Positions 1 through 7,627 of a stretch of 64,000 bases of DNA are shown here, piece after piece. The translations under genes and the position numbers were made by a program. The stretch spans positions 45,854 to 109,853 of the IMG/VR virus record IMGVR_UViG_3300008624_001193. The stretch is one strand, 5' to 3'. Within the stretch, counting starts at the first letter, position 1, and each line of letters starts with the position of its first letter. Source of the stretch: a virus. The notes under the pieces are model-generated. The model was given only the letters and a program-made list of their open reading frames with translations. It was not told the origin of the DNA and searched no databases.

Positions 1-593
1 TTTTGTGCTATAGCTGATAGTTCTTTATTTTTTGTTACAATTTTAGTTATTAATGTTTCTTTGTTTAATATAATATCGTTCCGTTGTTGCGAAAAAACAA
101 CTCCATAAATTTCTCTAGTTTCAATAGGAGGAGGTAGGTACCCTGCATCCATTTGTAAGATTAAATATTTGCCATCCTTTTTTTCTTTTAATAATTCTAA
201 TGCATCATCGTCATATCCAGGTGCGGCAATTCCATCTGATACTACTGTTTTAATATACTTTGCACATTCTAAATCTACTTTTTGACTAAGAGCTATAAAG
301 TCACCAAAGGAAGATTTAGGATCTGCACTCCTTGCTTTTCTATATGCATCTGTTATAGTTTTACCTACTGCGGCACCTGCAGGGCTAACATGTTTAAACG
401 ATGTTGCCGCAGGTAATCCTAATGCACTATCTAATTCTTTAACTAATTGCCATGCATTTATTGCATCTAACAAATTAATGTAACCTGGTTGCCCATTCAA
501 TTCAGTAAAAGGCAAATTGCGTTTTGCACTTGCTACTGATGCCGATCCTTGATGTGGATTACAGCCATATTTTAAAGTTATATAGTTACCCAT
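1..593 (-). CDS. purH: AICAR transformylase, PurH-type, stand-alone (partial)
   Basis: Formylates AICAR with 10-formyl-tetrahydrofolate to give FAICAR, the penultimate step to IMP. Only the first 197 residues are in the window; the C-terminus runs off the left edge. The protein starts directly with the AICARFT domain: KYGCNPHQ at 8-15, SFKHVSPAGAAVG at 65-77 and SSFGDFIALS near 94-103. These motifs resemble the clostridial stand-alone and eukaryotic ATIC type rather than E. coli PurH (which reads HANPCGVA here). No IMP cyclohydrolase domain precedes it, so it cannot close the ring by itself. The start overlaps the 3' end of the upstream glycosyltransferase gene by 16 nt. Function by family is secure; full length cannot be judged. 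Confidence 0.93.
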   Translation of the reverse strand, partial: MGNYITLKYGCNPHQGSASVASAKRNLPFTELNGQPGYINLLDAINAWQLVKELDSALGLPAATSFKHVSPAGAAVGKTITDAYRKARSADPKSSFGDFIALSQKVDLECAKYIKTVVSDGIAAPGYDDDALELLKEKKDGKYLILQMDAGYLPPPIETREIYGVVFSQQRNDIILNKETLITKIVTKNKELSAIAQ

Positions 594-1201
594 TTGACAT
601 GTCCTACTTTAAGTGTTGGTATTACCTTTGGCTTAACGCCAGTTTTTTCATATACATTTCTTGCAAATATTAAATCTTCTGCTACCCAAGTTGTTTCACC
701 ACTTGATCGTTCTATTTTAGGTACATAATAAAACGGAAATTCTAACTGTTGAATTAAACTGCTATGTATTTTCATGAAGCCTCCTGCAACATGATCTACT
801 TCAAATATTTCTTTATGACTTAAAACTTCCTTTGGTGATAACAAAGTTGGTTCATCTTTCCAGTAACCTACTAAACTAGTTTGATTATTAGGATTAAAAA
901 TATACCACCCGCTTACAAACTTTTCTTCCGAATACATTAATTCTTGCATTTGTTGCAAAGAAAATTTAATATCCGCATCTATAAAAATAAACCATTCTAC
1001 TGTTTTTGCAAATTCGTATGGGTTAGATTGATTACCTTGTGTTAATAATTTGTTTCGGCCTTCAGTTTGGTTTGATGCAACCATACTAATAATTTTACCA
1101 TCTTCGTTTTTGGCAAGCCATTCCTGAAAAGGTACCCATTGTTGAAACAATATATTAGGTACCATTTGTTGCCCTGACGGTATTAAAAATGCATATTTCA
1201 T
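578..1201 (-). CDS. Glycosyltransferase-like protein, GT-A fold
   Basis: About 207 residues. A DxD-type motif (FIDADIKF) sits near residues 73-80 and a later acidic AEDLIF segment matches the layout of GT2-like enzymes that use a metal and a nucleotide sugar. The start shown gives an ATGA overlap with the preceding SGNH-like gene; an ATG 15 nt further upstream is possible. The neighbours (SGNH-like protein, small zinc protein) suggest glycan decoration of virion or host envelope, which is inference. The sugar and acceptor cannot be told. Confidence 0.7.
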   Translation of the reverse strand: MKYAFLIPSGQQMVPNILFQQWVPFQEWLAKNEDGKIISMVASNQTEGRNKLLTQGNQSNPYEFAKTVEWFIFIDADIKFSLQQMQELMYSEEKFVSGWYIFNPNNQTSLVGYWKDEPTLLSPKEVLSHKEIFEVDHVAGGFMKIHSSLIQQLEFPFYYVPKIERSSGETTWVAEDLIFARNVYEKTGVKPKVIPTLKVGHVKWVTI

Positions 1202-1854
1202 ATTGTTTTTAACCATTCTTGTAATGGCTTTGATACTAGTTCTCCTATCGCTTTGTTACCTTCTAACGTAGGATGTCCTATAATTTGTCCGCCTTGTTGC
1301 CACGGGCCTAGTTCCATATACATTTCATTATGGTAGTTTGGATTTTTATATATTACTTCGTCTATAGAAGGCTTCACTTCTAATACAGTTGTATTACCAT
1401 AATTAAATTGTTTTGTATCTCGTCTGCAATGAAACATTGCACATGGCTTATTAATAGAACTAATATAAGCAACCGCAAAACGACTAAAGGATAATTGGTT
1501 ATCTGTTGTTTCTTTTTCGCTTCTAATGCTTATTGTTTTACAACTATCTTTTAACGTATAATGGTCTATATCATTTGCTTTAATGAAATCAAAATCATCA
1601 TTATTAGTAAGCAAAAATCTAGGTTCAAATGATTCTTGTAGTAATATATAATCAAATTTAGATATGTCTATTTTATCTAGTAATGTTGCATAATTTAAAT
1701 ACCCGCCTCCAGGAAACGAATACACTACAAGATTAGATATTCCTAAAAAATTATACCAACCTATTTGATTCTCTACAACTTCGCCTAAAGGATTTGACGG
1801 ATCTAATTTATGTGTTCCGGCTGATATACTACAACCTAATATTAATCCCCTCAT
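1198..1854 (-). CDS. SGNH/GDSL hydrolase-like protein, possibly degenerate
   Basis: 218 residues. The N-terminus LGCSISAG resembles block I of SGNH esterases (GxS nucleophile) and the C-terminal GHPTLEGNKA resembles block V. The Asp expected three residues before the block V His is Ile here, so a normal Ser-His-Asp triad is not evident. A second SGNH-like gene at 20603-21403 keeps DxxH. It overlaps both neighbours by ATGA. It could act on acyl groups of glycans, or be a structural relative without activity. Confidence 0.6.
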   Translation of the reverse strand: MRGLILGCSISAGTHKLDPSNPLGEVVENQIGWYNFLGISNLVVYSFPGGGYLNYATLLDKIDISKFDYILLQESFEPRFLLTNNDDFDFIKANDIDHYTLKDSCKTISIRSEKETTDNQLSFSRFAVAYISSINKPCAMFHCRRDTKQFNYGNTTVLEVKPSIDEVIYKNPNYHNEMYMELGPWQQGGQIIGHPTLEGNKAIGELVSKPLQEWLKTI

Positions 1855-2066
1855 ATACCACTAACTCTCTCCTCATCATCTATAATACTATTGGGCTTAA
1901 TTTCTACATTTTTTGTTTGGCCACAATGCATACAATGTACTTTTTCGTCAGATGAAAGGGTCAAATTATAATTAGTTAATTTAGTAGGAGATACAGCATA
2001 ACTCCACCATAAATGACATAGATCGCATTCGAAATGATATATTATTTCTGCCGTATATCTGTGCAT
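1851..2066 (-). CDS. Small zinc-ribbon protein
   Basis: 71 residues with two CxxC pairs (CDLC at 14-17 and CMHC at 45-48), the arrangement of a single zinc ribbon. No other domain is seen. Its stop overlaps the next start as ATGA, so it is probably cotranslated with the SGNH-like gene. The role is unknown; small zinc proteins of this sort are common in T4-like phages. Confidence 0.6.
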   Translation of the reverse strand: MHRYTAEIIYHFECDLCHLWWSYAVSPTKLTNYNLTLSSDEKVHCMHCGQTKNVEIKPNSIIDDEERVSGI

Positions 2067-2076
2067 ATTATTTTTA

Positions 2077-2520
2077 TTAAGTACAATATTCTCGTCCTGT
2101 AAATAACTCTTCAGGATTAACCATTGTTTTGATTTCTAATATATTGCCGTTTGGATCTTCTATAAACATTGTTTCTTGTTCTAAAATTTTTCCTTTAAAT
2201 CTTACAAAAGGTTCTTCGACAAATTTTATATTATTGTTTATTAATTTTTCTTTTAATGACTTAAATACATCTGGATCAAGATGTACACCAAAATGCGGTA
2301 CTTGCACCCTACCCATATCAACATTGTGCCCTTCATTTTTTGGTTCGCCTCCGCACGAGGCATGTAATGTAAGCTCATTACCCCAAAAATTTATATCGCA
2401 CCATGAATCAGGTGGTTTAATTTCTGAATTACCTTTTGTGCATCCTAGCACATTACAATAAAAATCAATTGCTGTATCTAAGTCACCTGCAAGAATTGCT
2501 AAGTGAAAAGTGTTTGCCAT
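2077..2520 (-). CDS. VOC-family protein, dioxygenase/glyoxalase-like
   Basis: 147 residues forming the two beta-alpha-beta-beta-beta units of the vicinal-oxygen-chelate fold. FHLAILAGDL opens the first unit, PHFGVHLD the second, and MFIEDPNGNILEIK is the classical last strand. Candidate metal ligands are His6, the His in HFGVHL and Glu near residue 129. It is closest in pattern to the COG3565-type extradiol-dioxygenase-like group. The substrate is unknown. A perfect promoter-like sequence lies about 100 bp upstream, inside the preceding gene. Confidence 0.75.
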   Translation of the reverse strand: MANTFHLAILAGDLDTAIDFYCNVLGCTKGNSEIKPPDSWCDINFWGNELTLHASCGGEPKNEGHNVDMGRVQVPHFGVHLDPDVFKSLKEKLINNNIKFVEEPFVRFKGKILEQETMFIEDPNGNILEIKTMVNPEELFTGREYCT

Positions 2521-2587
2521 TTTATATTACCGCTACTTTGCCCTCTATCACTATCCTAATAGGCTTGTGTAGTGGCTTCAACTATAT

Positions 2588-3787
2588 TTATTTTAATGGC
2601 GGGGCGTATAACAATCCCCCTTTATTATACAATCTATTTAAACCTCTGTCAAGGCCTAATCTTGTTTCTTTACCTAAATACATTTCAAATATTTCTCTAT
2701 AATTTCCTATAATAGAAATAATGTCAAAGGCAAAGGTGTTACTAATACCTAATTTTTCACCTAGATTGCCTTGCTCGCCCATAAACATTTGAACCAACGG
2801 ATCTTTATGATTAGTAAAATCATCTATGTTAACTTGGTCTATACCAAACTCTTCTGCAAGAAATAAAACATATATTGCCCATCTAGCAATATCTGAAAAC
2901 TGCTGGTCGCCATATTTTATTGCTGGACTTAACGGTTCCTTTGATATAACTTCAGGTAAAATAACATGAGCAGTAGGATTAGAAAATATAGATTTTTTAC
3001 CCGCTAGTGCTGAACGATCAGAACCAAACATATCACACTCACCATCCATATAAGCATCTGGTGCAGATTCACCTACTTTTAGTGGTACAGGGATAAAGTC
3101 TACATCCCAGAGCTCAAAGAAATCTTTGATATTTTGTGCGGCAGTAGATTCTTCATTATAACATACCCTTGCTCCGGTTAAATCCTTTGCACTTTTAACA
3201 CCTAAACTTTTGCGTACAATAAACCCTTGCCCATCATAATATGTTGTAGGTAAAAATTCTATACGCCATTTTACATCACGTGAATATGTCCATGTTGTTG
3301 TAGCACTAATAACATCTACAGTACCATCAAATAAATATTCAAATCTAGTTTTACCGTCAACTTCAACGGTTTTCATTACCCAATCTTCGCCCATAACTGC
3401 AATAGCAATTGCGGTACAAATATCTACATCAAATCCTTCCCAATGGGCTGTTCCAAAACTTTGACTAAATCCAGGTTTATCGTTATACGAACCACATATC
3501 ATATATCCCCGATCTCGAATACGTTTTACTGTTTGTCCGAATGTAGGTTTGTATTCCTCACCTAGTTTATAAGGAGGAGGCTCATGTTTAGCATGTTTCT
3601 TTTTTAATGCCTCAAGTTCTTTTTTTACTCCTTCAAATTTATCTCTATAGTAATTAACATTAGATGCTTTTTCAGGAGGATAGCCGGCTATTTCGTCAGC
3701 AGGATTGCCTGCACTAGAAGGTACTCCGATGCCTAGTAGTACGCAAATACTAATTGTTGTAAAAATCTTCCTATAGGTTTCCCACAT
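2588..3787 (-). CDS. Periplasmic amino-acid-binding protein, AapJ-like (SBP family 3)
   Basis: 399 residues. Residues 1-26 form a signal peptide ending in SSA, with a short charged linker to about residue 80. The rest is a type II periplasmic binding protein of ABC transporter family 3, including GYMICGSYNDKPGFS, GFDVDICTAIA and DVISATTTWTYSRD. The pattern matches the general L-amino-acid binder AapJ/BztA of alphaproteobacteria. No permease or ATPase gene is present, so it would have to work with a host transporter. It shares the TAATG junction with the CxxCH membrane-protein gene. A nutrient-uptake role is inferred by analogy to phage PstS. Confidence 0.85.
   Translation of the reverse strand: MWETYRKIFTTISICVLLGIGVPSSAGNPADEIAGYPPEKASNVNYYRDKFEGVKKELEALKKKHAKHEPPPYKLGEEYKPTFGQTVKRIRDRGYMICGSYNDKPGFSQSFGTAHWEGFDVDICTAIAIAVMGEDWVMKTVEVDGKTRFEYLFDGTVDVISATTTWTYSRDVKWRIEFLPTTYYDGQGFIVRKSLGVKSAKDLTGARVCYNEESTAAQNIKDFFELWDVDFIPVPLKVGESAPDAYMDGECDMFGSDRSALAGKKSIFSNPTAHVILPEVISKEPLSPAIKYGDQQFSDIARWAIYVLFLAEEFGIDQVNIDDFTNHKDPLVQMFMGEQGNLGEKLGISNTFAFDIISIIGNYREIFEMYLGKETRLGLDRGLNRLYNKGGLLYAPPLK
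2624..2652 (-). promoter_or_regulatory. Perfect sigma-70-type promoter inside the binding-protein gene
   Basis: Read on the minus strand: TTGACA (2652-2647), a 17-bp spacer, and TATAAT (2629-2624). All twelve consensus bases are present. It lies in the last codons of the AapJ-like gene, 104 bp before the VOC gene start, and could transcribe VOC and the genes to the left. It may be chance, but it matches the six intergenic promoters in this window. Confidence 0.5.
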
Positions 3788-4254
3788 TACTTCAACGTCC
3801 TATATATTTCCATCAGCTCAGTGTCGGATATAGGAGTTGCCATTGTGTAATATTTTTGGTGTCCGACAGACATAAAACCTTTTAAGTCTGCGAAACTTGG
3901 ATATGTACTTTGCAAACCGGAAATTAAATGGTCAGGATCTAAATGACATTCAGCACATTCGTTACCTTTTGACATAACTCTAGTGGCCGCCTTATATCTT
4001 TCACTTTGTACTAATACTGAGTTTAAATCTTTTTCAATCCAGTCGACTTTTTCTTGCATGTCGGGAATAATGAAAAATATTAACCATGCTAATAAAGCAA
4101 TAATAATATAATCTAAAGTTTTAATGCCTTTGACTGATTCAAAGGTTTCACTCTCAATTTGCTTTACAGGTTCAAATTTCACTTCTTCTTCGCCATTTGT
4201 AGTTACCGTCGTCTGAACAGTATCTTTTGTAGTTTTAGTTTTTTGTTCTGCCAT
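3787..4254 (-). CDS. Membrane-anchored c-type-cytochrome-like protein (CxxCH)
   Basis: 155 residues. A charged cytoplasmic N-terminus (1-45) is followed by one transmembrane helix (about 49-66) and a soluble, presumably periplasmic domain with a single CAECH haem-c attachment motif near 98-102. Several Met residues downstream could give the sixth ligand. Haem would have to be attached by the host Ccm system. No electron-transfer partner is coded nearby. It sits between a holin-like gene and the binding-protein gene. An alternative is that CxxCH binds another metal. Confidence 0.6.
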   Translation of the reverse strand: MAEQKTKTTKDTVQTTVTTNGEEEVKFEPVKQIESETFESVKGIKTLDYIIIALLAWLIFFIIPDMQEKVDWIEKDLNSVLVQSERYKAATRVMSKGNECAECHLDPDHLISGLQSTYPSFADLKGFMSVGHQKYYTMATPISDTELMEIYRTLK

Positions 4255-4270
4255 GTTAACCTAACTTAAT

Positions 4271-4615
4271 TTACTTTGCTTTTCCAATCTGCGTAAGTTT
4301 TTTAGTTATTTGTTGTTGGAACCATTTAAGTACAATAGGTATACTTACATTAGATGTTAATCCAAACAAATATCCAACCGGATATTTATAACTTGCATAA
4401 GGTGCAAGTTGTGGAATATTTGAAAAAACAATCGATATGAGTAAATATCCTGTTACTGCCATACCAAGATTTATAAACCAGTCAAAGACAATCAAACCTC
4501 TGTGTCCTGCATATTTGTCTCTGTTATCTTGTCTGTAATTGAATAAGAATATAAATGTAGACGAAAATGCTACTACACCCATCATTACTAATTCATCTAT
4601 TGCAAATAAATCCAT
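4271..4615 (-). CDS. Holin-like membrane protein
   Basis: 114 residues with three hydrophobic segments (about 8-27, 47-68 and 80-98) and a basic C-terminal tail ending TKKLTQIGKAK, the usual plan of small phage holins. There is no sequence family I can name. It has a strong ribosome-binding site (AGGAGGA) and a GATAAATA late-promoter-like motif just upstream. Another small membrane protein function is possible. Confidence 0.5.
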   Translation of the reverse strand: MDLFAIDELVMMGVVAFSSTFIFLFNYRQDNRDKYAGHRGLIVFDWFINLGMAVTGYLLISIVFSNIPQLAPYASYKYPVGYLFGLTSNVSIPIVLKWFQQQITKKLTQIGKAK

Positions 4616-4630
4616 ATAGTTCCTCCTAAA

Positions 4631-4638
4631 TATTTATC
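4631..4638 (-). promoter_or_regulatory. Late-promoter-like motif GATAAATA
   Basis: One base from the T4-type late -10 element TATAAATA. It overlaps the TAA stop of the Cys-rich gene and lies 16 nt before the start of the holin-like gene, which leaves a very short leader. Confidence 0.3.
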
Positions 4639-5212
4639 TTTTATCATGGTACTTAATAGAACTATTCGGATAATATTTGTTTATTAATTCTGTTCTTTTA
4701 TTTGCAAACCCTTTGATAATACAGTTGTTTATACACCCTATCGGCAAGGTTGTTACCTTATCAAATCTATCTTCTGACCAAAGCATACAAGTTTTATATA
4801 CATCCTCGGGTTTTCCTGTTATTTTCTTTTTATTAAATACACATCCATAATTTATGGTAATAGGAATATCATTAGGTGGTTCAAGAAATACAGGAAAACC
4901 TACGGTGTTATTTAAATCTACTAATGTGTCATCAGTAGCAATAACTTTAGGCTGAAAAATAACAAAAGTTTTATCTGTGGGATGTTCGTGTACTGTAAAA
5001 TATTTTTCTACGAACTTTTTAAATGATAAATTTTTAGGGAAGGGTAACTTATTTTGCTTGTATAACTTATAAATTTCTATGACATTTTCTAACGAGGCAG
5101 GCCCAGGGTTTGTACAACACGGATCTTTAATACATTCCTGGCAAGGTTGGTCAGTGCATTTTGTATATTTTTGTCCGTTTATTAAAAATTGTTTAAATTC
5201 ATCATGTAACAT
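4634..5212 (-). CDS. Cys-rich protein of unknown function
   Basis: 192 residues from the ATG at 5212, chosen because upstream in-frame codons lie inside tRNA-Tyr. An N-terminal cluster (CTDQPCQECIKDPCC, near 19-33) and later single Cys residues suggest metal or Fe-S binding. It resembles zinc/iron-cluster proteins annotated only as hypothetical; I cannot name a family. It starts six nt after the tRNA CCA end, so the tRNAs and this gene are probably on one transcript. Confidence 0.55.
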   Translation of the reverse strand: MLHDEFKQFLINGQKYTKCTDQPCQECIKDPCCTNPGPASLENVIEIYKLYKQNKLPFPKNLSFKKFVEKYFTVHEHPTDKTFVIFQPKVIATDDTLVDLNNTVGFPVFLEPPNDIPITINYGCVFNKKKITGKPEDVYKTCMLWSEDRFDKVTTLPIGCINNCIIKGFANKRTELINKYYPNSSIKYHDKR

Positions 5213-5217
5213 AAGTT

Positions 5218-5302
5218 TGGTGGGCAGGGAAGGAATTTGCACCCTCACAGCATTATGCGGCGGATTTACAGTCCGTTGAGCTCACTCTTGCTCAGCCTAC
5301 CC
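5218..5302 (-). tRNA. tRNA-Tyr (GUA)
   Basis: Cloverleaf read on the minus strand. The 7-bp acceptor stem is GGGTAGG/CCTGCCC with one G-T pair, the anticodon loop CTGTAAA has anticodon GUA, a long class-II variable arm follows as expected for bacterial tRNA-Tyr, and discriminator A is followed by encoded CCA. The T-arm reads best with an 8-nt loop, which is unusual. Confidence 0.85.
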
Positions 5303-5309
5303 ATGTGTT

Positions 5310-5384
5310 TGGCACGCCTGCAAGGATTTGAACCCTGACTTAGTGGTTTGGAATCACTTGTGCTACCGTTGACACTACAGACGT
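5310..5384 (-). tRNA. tRNA-Trp (CCA)
   Basis: Acceptor stem ACGTCTG/CAGGCGT, anticodon loop TTCCAAA giving anticodon CCA, T-loop TCAAATC, discriminator G (typical for Trp) and encoded CCA end. It lies seven nt upstream of tRNA-Tyr and is probably cotranscribed with it. Confidence 0.85.
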
Positions 5385-5533
5385 ATTGGGATAGTTATTG
5401 CAATAAAACAATACCTGTCGCCAATAGTAAATTGGTAATGTGTGTGAAACTAACATAATGATTCCTTTTTTAATGTTAATATGCTGACTACCCGCATCCT
5501 AGCACCTCCGCCACCCTCATCAGCTAAAATTAT

Positions 5534-5605
5534 TTATGACAATACGACCCAAGTCCAGGCCCATACAAGTAATATAACTCCAATAAAAACTGCTACTCCT
5601 GCCAT
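5534..5605 (-). CDS. Tiny membrane peptide (23 aa)
   Basis: MAGVAVFIGVILLVWAWTWV followed by VLS: one hydrophobic helix and nothing else. A good ribosome-binding site (AGAGGTAAC) precedes the ATG, which lies inside the end of the upstream 53-residue gene. The role is unknown. Confidence 0.45.
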   Translation of the reverse strand: MAGVAVFIGVILLVWAWTWVVLS

Positions 5606-5754
5606 GTTACCTCTTTAACTGAATTAACTGAAACACCTTCGCTTAACCCTGCAAAGTAATTTGCTTGTTTAACTGCATCACTAAAATCTACGGCCTTAAT
5701 AAAAGTAGTATCTATTATCGTGTCTACTAAAAATTTAATTTCGTAAAATTTCAT
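5593..5754 (-). CDS. Small phage protein (53 aa)
   Basis: 53 residues, mixed charged and hydrophobic, ending in a VKEVTWQE-type strand. The start overlaps the stop of the upstream 62-residue gene as ATGA, which supports translation. It resembles small uncharacterised T4-like proteins with an amphipathic beta/alpha pattern. Function unknown. Confidence 0.5.
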   Translation of the reverse strand: MKFYEIKFLVDTIIDTTFIKAVDFSDAVKQANYFAGLSEGVSVNSVKEVTWQE

Positions 5755-5939
5755 TTCTTTATTGAATTAATTAAGGTTTCTAATTGTTCAACCGGAGAAA
5801 GATCAACTGGTTTTGGCACATATATTGAATTGATTAAGGTTTCTAATTGTTCCATCGGAGAAGGACCAAAACCCGACTGTGGATGCTCCGTTCCTTGGGC
5901 GTTACCTAATTCTTGTTCTAGTTTTTTTCGTTCTTTCAT
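5751..5939 (-). CDS. Small protein with a duplicated 13-residue motif
   Basis: 62 residues. The segment SPMEQLETLINSI (27-39) is repeated as SPVEQLETLINSI (48-60), separated by a Pro/Val linker. Two short amphipathic helices of this kind look like paired peptide-binding or dimerisation motifs. It overlaps both neighbours by four nt. Function unknown. Confidence 0.55.
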   Translation of the reverse strand: MKERKKLEQELGNAQGTEHPQSGFGPSPMEQLETLINSIYVPKPVDLSPVEQLETLINSIKK

Positions 5940-6157
5940 ACATCCTCCTTTGGAACTATTTGGTATCCGCCTTTGTTATAATTAATTGCTACTGTAAATC
6001 CTTCTGGTATTTTTACTTCTTTCTTTTCTTTTTTAACTCCGCCGCCTTTTCCTGCTCCTGCCATCATGCGTTCTGCAAAGTTATCAGGTATGTCATCTAA
6101 GACAGAATGCCGAGTATATTGTAAATACCCGGCATTTTCTTTTATAATTTTATCCAT
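5936..6157 (-). CDS. Hypothetical phage protein (73 aa)
   Basis: 73 residues: a polar N-terminus, a Gly/Lys-rich middle (GAGKGGGVKKEKKEV) and a short beta-rich end. ATGA-type overlap with the next gene. No family recognised. Confidence 0.5.
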   Translation of the reverse strand: MDKIIKENAGYLQYTRHSVLDDIPDNFAERMMAGAGKGGGVKKEKKEVKIPEGFTVAINYNKGGYQIVPKEDV

Positions 6158-6371
6158 GTAATCTATATTCTTTATCCCAGCGAGTATAATGCCTAACGTT
6201 TTGATCTAACAATCTATTACTGCGGATAATGTATGCTACATTCTTATCAAGCATCTTTCTTGTTAGTGGGGACATTTCCTTGTCTAACTTTTGAAGATGC
6301 ATACATTCTGCAACTTTTTCTGCTTTTTTTTGTTGTGCCCTTACATATTGTTGGAAAGTTAAATCTGCCAT
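6150..6371 (-). CDS. Hypothetical helical protein (73 aa)
   Basis: 73 residues, strongly helical and basic (RAQQKKAEKVAECMHLQ, later LTRKMLDKNVAYIIRSNRLL). It may bind nucleic acid or a partner protein, but no family is recognised. It overlaps the following gene by eight nt. Confidence 0.5.
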   Translation of the reverse strand: MADLTFQQYVRAQQKKAEKVAECMHLQKLDKEMSPLTRKMLDKNVAYIIRSNRLLDQNVRHYTRWDKEYRLHG

Positions 6372-6372
6372 G

Positions 6373-6534
6373 TTATCTCCTTGAACCTAGGTTAACTGTT
6401 CTATACTTAACTCCGCCTAACTCTATTACTTCATCTCCGAGCGTCATTGTTGGTCTTTCTTCCTTAGTCGTTAACACCTTTTCTAAATGCTTTAATTGTT
6501 CGCCTAACCTGTCTTTGTATTCTTTCTTGGCCAT
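6373..6534 (-). CDS. Hypothetical protein (53 aa), first gene after a promoter
   Basis: 53 residues, charged coiled start (MAKKEYKDRLGEQLKHLEKV) then a beta-type tail. A strong SD (AGGAGATAGG) and a consensus promoter 43 bp upstream make this the first gene of a run of tiny genes. No family recognised. Confidence 0.6.
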   Translation of the reverse strand: MAKKEYKDRLGEQLKHLEKVLTTKEERPTMTLGDEVIELGGVKYRTVNLGSRR

Positions 6535-6576
6535 CCTATCTCCTAGTTAATGTTAACTAATTTACTTTATGTATAT

Positions 6577-6605
6577 ATTATACTATCTAGGATTAAAAAT
6601 GTCAA
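6577..6605 (-). promoter_or_regulatory. Consensus sigma-70 promoter
   Basis: Minus strand TTGACA (6605-6600), 17-bp spacer, TATAAT (6582-6577): all consensus bases. The TGA inside the -35 box is the stop codon of the upstream gene (6602-6952). It would start a transcript about 36 nt before the gene at 6534. Confidence 0.85.
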
Positions 6606-6952
6606 CCTTTATATTCAATTCCTCGCCAGCCGATTTTATTTAAATCATCAGAGATGTCATCTGCGATAAGTCCTTCATTACCTGAGCAGTAATAGTCGAG
6701 ATAATCTTCTCCGCTACCTCTGAGTGTTGCGACCAAATCCCCAGCATAACGCCAACTACAATGCCAAGCGTCATCTTCATTCCCATTGCCATGTAACTGA
6801 CTATCGTGATACCAATTAATATTGCATAAAGCACCATAGAGTCTTGTAGCATATCCATCTTCACTCCTTATTTTATCTTTAATAAATTGACAATCAATTA
6901 GATCTTGTTCTAGATCTTTCCTCGGACTCGTCTTAAAATTAAAATTCCTCAT
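6602..6952 (-). CDS. Acidic phage protein, unknown
   Basis: 116 residues from the ATG at 6952, which has a GGAAGAAG ribosome-binding site; a longer frame reaching 7015 would overlap the upstream gene. It is acidic and aromatic, rich in Asp/Gly/Trp/Tyr (ATRLYGALCNINWYHDS, later GSGEDYLDYYCSGNEG). The TGA stop is part of a promoter -35 box. Function unknown. Confidence 0.6.
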   Translation of the reverse strand: MRNFNFKTSPRKDLEQDLIDCQFIKDKIRSEDGYATRLYGALCNINWYHDSQLHGNGNEDDAWHCSWRYAGDLVATLRGSGEDYLDYYCSGNEGLIADDISDDLNKIGWRGIEYKG

Positions 6953-6965
6953 CTTCTTCTTCCAT

Positions 6966-7397
6966 TTAATCCCACAAATGTTCGTACCACTTAGCAAACA
7001 AATGCAATCCTTCATTTACAGTATTGTAATATTCATTCATATACTCATTATAATTTCTATCACCATCCATTGCCTCCGTTTCGTGGTCGTCCTTATGAAT
7101 AATTAAACCAAATGCACGACACATCTTATCAAGGCGGGTGTTCCAAAGCTCTTCATAATATTTACTTTCTGCGTCACGATCCAAAATCTCTTCAAATGCC
7201 ATTTGTCGGTCATATTCACGGTGACATCCATCTTCGTTACGATCGACATCTGGGTAACTTTGATGTTCATCTTTAAACTTGCAAAGCAACGGGTGTATAA
7301 TTGTTGCCATTGTGTAATCAGCATTCCAAGTATCATAACCATCAATATGTACGTGATACGCCCTATTCTTTCTATATGGTCCGATTTTAACTTTCAT
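6966..7397 (-). CDS. Conserved phage hypothetical (143 aa)
   Basis: Starts at the ATG overlapping the upstream stop as ATGA; three codons upstream is only a TTG. The N-terminus KVKIGPYRKNRAYHVHIDGY is followed by a His/Asp/Glu-rich helical body (HREYDRQMAFEEILDRDAE). I have the impression of a conserved phage family but cannot name it. Metal binding through His/Asp is conceivable. Confidence 0.6.
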   Translation of the reverse strand: MKVKIGPYRKNRAYHVHIDGYDTWNADYTMATIIHPLLCKFKDEHQSYPDVDRNEDGCHREYDRQMAFEEILDRDAESKYYEELWNTRLDKMCRAFGLIIHKDDHETEAMDGDRNYNEYMNEYYNTVNEGLHLFAKWYEHLWD

Positions 7398-7627
7398 TTT
7401 TCCCAAAACCTATTTTGAGTTTCTTCAATTGCTTCTTCTTTTGACATGCCTTCTTCTCTACATTCTTTATACAAGTAATATGGAATGTCAGTTAATTCAC
7501 GTAATTTGTCTTCTACTTCTCCCCACCAGCCAATATCATCTTCTTCACCTATTCTATTTCGTTCTTCTTCTTCCATTTTTTCTTCAAAACGGAGTTCATC
7601 TAACCAATCATTACCAGGGTGGCTCAT
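7394..7627 (-). CDS. Highly acidic small protein (77 aa)
   Basis: 77 residues, about a third Glu/Asp (EEKMEEEERNRIGEEDD), helical, pI clearly acidic. Overlaps both neighbours by ATGA. Acidic small phage proteins can mimic DNA or inhibit host enzymes, but nothing specific supports this here. Confidence 0.5.
   Translation of the reverse strand: MSHPGNDWLDELRFEEKMEEEERNRIGEEDDIGWWGEVEDKLRELTDIPYYLYKECREEGMSKEEAIEETQNRFWEK

Noticed and set aside
6640-6864. Second minus-strand frame inside 6602-6952
   Set aside because: Met/Ile-rich product with no internal conservation; the longer frame ending in the promoter stop has better codon pattern and start.
7103-7345. Minus-strand frame inside 6966-7397
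   Set aside because: Met-rich shadow frame of a gene with better start, overlap and composition.
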